A DNA stretch of 64,000 nucleotides from positions 202,501 through 266,500 of the forward strand of contig NW_019028986.1 in NCBI RefSeq assembly GCF_002105155.1, in the 5' to 3' direction. The DNA comes from Lobosporangium transversale. Taxonomy: Eukaryota > Mortierellomycota > Mortierellomycetes > Mortierellales > Mortierellaceae. Every line of letters starts with the position of its first letter. Within the stretch, counting starts at the first letter, position 1. Shown here in pieces: positions 59,095-64,000 of this stretch. The notes beneath the pieces are model-generated. The model ran no database searches, had not been told where the DNA came from, and saw nothing but the letters and a program-made list of their open reading frames with translations. The position numbers and the translations under genes are program-made.

Positions 59095-59703
59095 TAAAAA
59101 GAACATGTCTGATCGATTGTATGGTGTTTTGTATGTGATTTTTTCTTTATCGTTGGCCGTTTTCTTTGTTTGGCATTATGGTATATAAACATGTAAATAT
59201 GAACATTTGGCATGAGAACACGATGGCACAAAGAGACAAGTTTGTCACACCATGGACAAATCAAATGGGCGAACAGAACAGGGTGCAACTGTAGCCCAGG
59301 TTAGAAAACCTGTCATTTGCTAATGTGAACGCATAAAATGTATTTCTGAATTAATGTCCTATTTGATGATGTGTGTTACATCTTTTTTTAAAAGCATTCA
59401 ATTCGTATTGTCTTCCTTTTTTTTCTTTTTCTTCTTCTTTGCGATCCTTCTGTTGGCCCCCTGTCCCCTTTTTCCCTTTAGTCCCTAGTTCTCATCATCT
59501 GTAACTTTGTCGTCCATTCATTCACATTAACATATTCGCTCATTCATTCATTCCTTTTCTGAACCAATATTTGATCGCAACCTACATAACACAATCCTGC
59601 ACATTTATCCCTGCGCAAAAGCCTCTTCCTGCACTATCGGCTCTCCTTCCTCTCTCTCTCTCCCCTCTCTCAATCACTCTCAAAGTACATTCCTACATAT
59701 ATA
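59095..59703. other. Spacer, no gene seen
   Basis: 3' UTR of the giant gene and pyrimidine-rich leader of the membrane protein gene (59,440-59,680). Confidence 0.5.
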
Positions 59704-60645
59704 ATGTCTTCTCCAAGGCAACCTACTGTCACTGCTACAGGCGGTGCTCCTGCTGCTACCAGAACAAACGTTGGTGGCTCTGCTCCAACCTATATTATCC
59801 CCGGCAGTGAAGTCGATGGATCTGTCACAATCTTCAATCTCCCCACCGGCACTCAGACCTTTGTTTACCCTGCCTTACCCTCCAATGCCAATGGTCCCAA
59901 CACTCCCAACTACAGCCACGGCCAGGGCCAGGGAGCTAATGGTAGTCAAACGAAATTGGCTCTGATCATTGGCAGCACAGTTGCCGGCATTGCTGTCATT
60001 GCAATTGTGGGTCTTTTGATTCAGCGAGGCCGGGCTAGGGCTCGCACCAACGCTATTAACTCGCATCAATCTCGGAATCGTCAGAAACAGAATAATCAAA
60101 ACAGTAACAGTGGTGTATCCACTGGAGCAGCTGGCAATATGAGTGGTGGTGAAGATGATCGTGGAGACAAGTCTAAGCTTGCTAGATCCTTCACGATCCG
60201 CAAACCGCCTAGTGTGTATATAGAGGATGACCAAGATCTGGACCAGACAGGCCATCCTCATTACAAGAGCGCGAGTGATGCGTTGAATCATCCGTACTAT
60301 GGTGAGCGCACGCCAGGTCTGGTTGAATATGAGCTCTCAGACACGAGTGGACAGAAATATAGTCCCAGTAGTATAGCAGAACGCAAGCGATATGTGGAGC
60401 AGCAGCAACGCAAGGTCATGGATGAATATGAGATGTTTAACCCTTACATGGATCTTCCACCACCATCGCCTTACCCTGCATCCGTTTCTGGGTCAGCAGC
60501 TCCATCATATACCTCAGGGCCATTGTCTCCTACAATGGGTGGGCGTAGTCCAAGAGTGCACCACAATCCAAGCCAATCGCCAACGCATTCATCATTCGGA
60601 CGACCGATGCAGCAGCAATTCGATTCAAATGATTACCGATATTGA
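59704..60645 (+). CDS. Single-pass membrane protein, uncharacterised
   Basis: Single-exon frame, 313 residues. The N-terminal 84 residues are Ser/Thr/Pro/Gly-rich and likely outside the cell or in the lumen. One transmembrane helix follows at about 85-106 ('LALIIGSTVAGIAVIAIVGL'), then the stop-transfer 'RGRARAR'. The cytoplasmic part of about 200 residues is disordered, with Asn/Gln repeats, basic 'FTIRKPPSVYIE', a coiled-coil-like 'ERKRYVEQQQRKVMDEYE' and Pro/Ser-rich end. No cleavable signal peptide is seen, so it may be a type III-like protein. The layout recalls fungal wall-stress sensors or Mid2-like proteins, but it lacks a WSC domain and I do not recognise a family. The start is the first ATG of the frame. 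Confidence 0.75.
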   Translation: MSSPRQPTVTATGGAPAATRTNVGGSAPTYIIPGSEVDGSVTIFNLPTGTQTFVYPALPSNANGPNTPNYSHGQGQGANGSQTKLALIIGSTVAGIAVIAIVGLLIQRGRARARTNAINSHQSRNRQKQNNQNSNSGVSTGAAGNMSGGEDDRGDKSKLARSFTIRKPPSVYIEDDQDLDQTGHPHYKSASDALNHPYYGERTPGLVEYELSDTSGQKYSPSSIAERKRYVEQQQRKVMDEYEMFNPYMDLPPPSPYPASVSGSAAPSYTSGPLSPTMGGRSPRVHHNPSQSPTHSSFGRPMQQQFDSNDYRY

Positions 60646-60993
60646 TTTGCCCATCTTTTTTATTTTTTGCTCCTTAATGTTACTTCCGTTCATATACAGT
60701 TTTACATTTATAACAACTAATAATAAATTTTTTTTTTTGTTCAAGAATACCGTTGGTCAAAGATTGCAGGGAATACATGGTTTGTTTTTTTGTCAACTCA
60801 GCTTGATCATGACCCCATTCCATCTCCTCTCCTTTTGACTTTTTTTTGCTCTCAGACAGGAACGAGTCTTTTCCCCACTTGTGCTAAAAAGACAGATATG
60901 AACCTTATTATCACAAAAACAACGCAAATGAAAAAATGAGACCATGTTTGTTTTCAAGCAGGTCATGGATATGGATAAATCAATGACCAGACC

Positions 60994-61033
<40 letters not shown>

Positions 61034-61897
61034 CACTTTAACATGGGATGCGACTTTTCTGCTGGCGTTGTATATATGTCAATACATGTTGTACATGAAC
61101 ACAACCCCAGTCTTACATGTGTAGTAGTAAGGTTTTGGCTTTGCAGAACCAAACAAAATGATATTAATAACGAATTACATTTGGTGTAATACGAACAAAC
61201 TCCAAGTTGAATATTTTTTCTTTGCGTGACCATCGGGAACGGCTTTGAACCATATGAACATTGCAGACAAACTGGATGTTTGTACATGTAGAAAAACTTG
61301 TATGAACTCTAAGCTTTTTGCAGCTTTGCACATGCTTTGGGAAATATAAAGAAATAATAAAGGCTCTCAATACATACAGTGCCCGCCCATGAGCACAAAC
61401 ATTAATGAGTGCATTGACAAGGCACTGACGGTTACTGAACTTAGCCTGGCCAAATAATTGCACATGGGAATAATATGAGAAAAAATGGAGTCAATGGCCT
61501 GGCCATTTCTCTTTTTCTTCATCCGACTCTGTGCTTCCTGGGTCTTTGGCTCATTCTCATAATCTTGTACATGTATCTCATTAACTCTGATGTAATCTCT
61601 CCACATGGAGTGAGCGCCCAAAGAATTCTTTGTCATATTATAGGTCCGTCTCTTCTTTTTTTCTTTTTTACTATATTCCGTTAACTCTTATCGTCCTCCA
61701 ATCCTGATTACTCCCAAATCAAATATTGCTGAAACTTAATTGTCCGTTCCCCATTACAGCAAGCGGGCCGTCTAAGTCTTTCGTTATACTTTCTGAGTAG
61801 ATCAGCAGGTCGTTGGCTCCCCCTCCCCGTCCAAGAGTAGCATTCCGAGCTTGCCTACTTCAGATTATGGTATTTGATTTTAAAATGTCTTTGGTGT

Positions 61898-61931
<34 letters not shown>

Positions 61932-62715
61932 TATGACACAACGAGTGGTTTACGATCACATTAGTTTTTATTATCTCCAGCAATATTTAGCCCTCCCCTT
62001 TTCTCTCTTCCTCCGTTTTCTGTCTCTTCTCTTTCCGTATCATTCTTGTATGGCTCAGCTTACATCTTAGCAGTGGTCGAAACAGTATGTCATCATACAC
62101 ACGCCTGCAAGTCATATTCTCTACAAAAAGAAATTAAAATATGATTTCGCGACATTGGAGATACGATTGGCCTTAAAGGACCACCAGTATTGAACGAACA
62201 CCTGAGTCGTTCAAGCAAATATATCATGCCAAACTGACCTTTGAGGCTGTCAAGATTCGCTAAAAAGCTGTGATCAAAACTCAATTCTTTTATACAGACA
62301 AATGAAAAAAAAAAAAAAAAAAAAAGGACGAATATAAAGATATAGTAGAGCAAATGATTTCTGACAAAACATTGGGGCCTTCAGATAATGCTTAGGTCAT
62401 GGAGATGAAGTGTAAAGTAGTCAATACCATCTTCACTCCCAGAGCTATGGGCGTTTCGATTCCCAATTTGTAAGAGATGTTCACCAGACATCTGAGGAGG
62501 TCCTGAATATTAGTCAACATCAAACATAGCCTCAAAATATTGGATGGACAGGGAACATATTGCTAATAGGAAGGGTTCAGGACAAGCAAGATGATCAATG
62601 TACAATGTAAAACATTACGAGCACAGCGTAAGTTAATAGTTAACAAAACGGCACAGTTTACTTTTTGTACAAAAAAAAAAAAAAAGAAAAAAAAGAAAAA
62701 GGAAAAAAAGGATAT
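60646..62715. other. Spacer, no gene seen
   Basis: 3' UTR of the membrane protein gene and downstream region of the Cbk1-like kinase. It has long T runs (60,995-61,029; about 61,900-61,928) and an A run at 62,306-62,324. Several short frames occur but none carries a recognisable motif. Confidence 0.5.
60995..61029. repeat. Poly-T tract, 35 bases
   Basis: Uninterrupted T run in the intergenic spacer. Confidence 0.95.

Positions 62716-64000
<1,285 letters not shown>

Overview
The window is nuclear DNA of a filamentous fungus, most likely an early-diverging one (Mucoromycota in the broad sense: Mucoromycotina or Mortierellomycotina). The reasons are many short GT-AG introns with GTAAGT/GTATGT donors, fungal-type proteins (Efr3, Rck2/Srk1-type kinase, Vps74, Cbk1/NDR kinase, acyl-CoA oxidase), very long Ser/Gln/Asn-rich disordered regions, and AT-rich spacers full of A or T runs of 15-37 bases. 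The genus cannot be decided from the sequence alone. No rRNA, tRNA, CRISPR array or organelle DNA was seen.

I could join exons in frame for almost every gene. From left to right: Vps74/GOLPH3 (+, 2582-4179); a SANT/trihelix-like protein (-, 5048-6997); a secreted LGLDK-repeat protein with a six-cysteine tail (-, 7772-8596); pirin with a Lys-Asp insertion (-, 9126-10430); a 1188-residue poly-Gln protein with three HMG boxes (-, 11112-15179); Efr3 (-, 18262-21603); a PRL-type phosphatase with a CAAX box (+, 25013-25941); an F-box/WD40 protein (-, 26184-29378); an RPA-interacting protein (-, 30125-31598); an Rck2/Srk1-like kinase (-, 32528-36020); acyl-CoA oxidase (+, 38035-40458); EB1 (+, 40833-42349); a membrane RING-H2 ligase (+, 43972-47144); a homeodomain factor (+, 50526-52970); a giant protein with degenerate APH-like kinase motifs (+, 53607-59094); a single-pass membrane protein (+, 59704-60645); and the C-terminal part of a Cbk1/NDR kinase (-, 62716-64000, running off the window).

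The genes are ordinary single eukaryotic units, not an operon. Several touch polarity, membrane or cytoskeleton (NDR kinase, EB1, Efr3, Vps74, PRL), but that is only a loose theme.

The spacers hold decayed mobile elements. The most interesting is at 47.8-48.7 kb (-): a broken Fanzor, the eukaryotic relative of the TnpB RNA-guided nuclease, with recognisable RuvC-I, RuvC-II/zinc-finger and RuvC-III segments in different frames. Just to its right (49.06-49.23 kb, +) lies the C-terminal dimerisation segment of a hAT transposase. A truncated LINE reverse-transcriptase tail lies at 24.3-24.6 kb (-). A further decayed coding stretch at 42.57-43.07 kb is unidentified.
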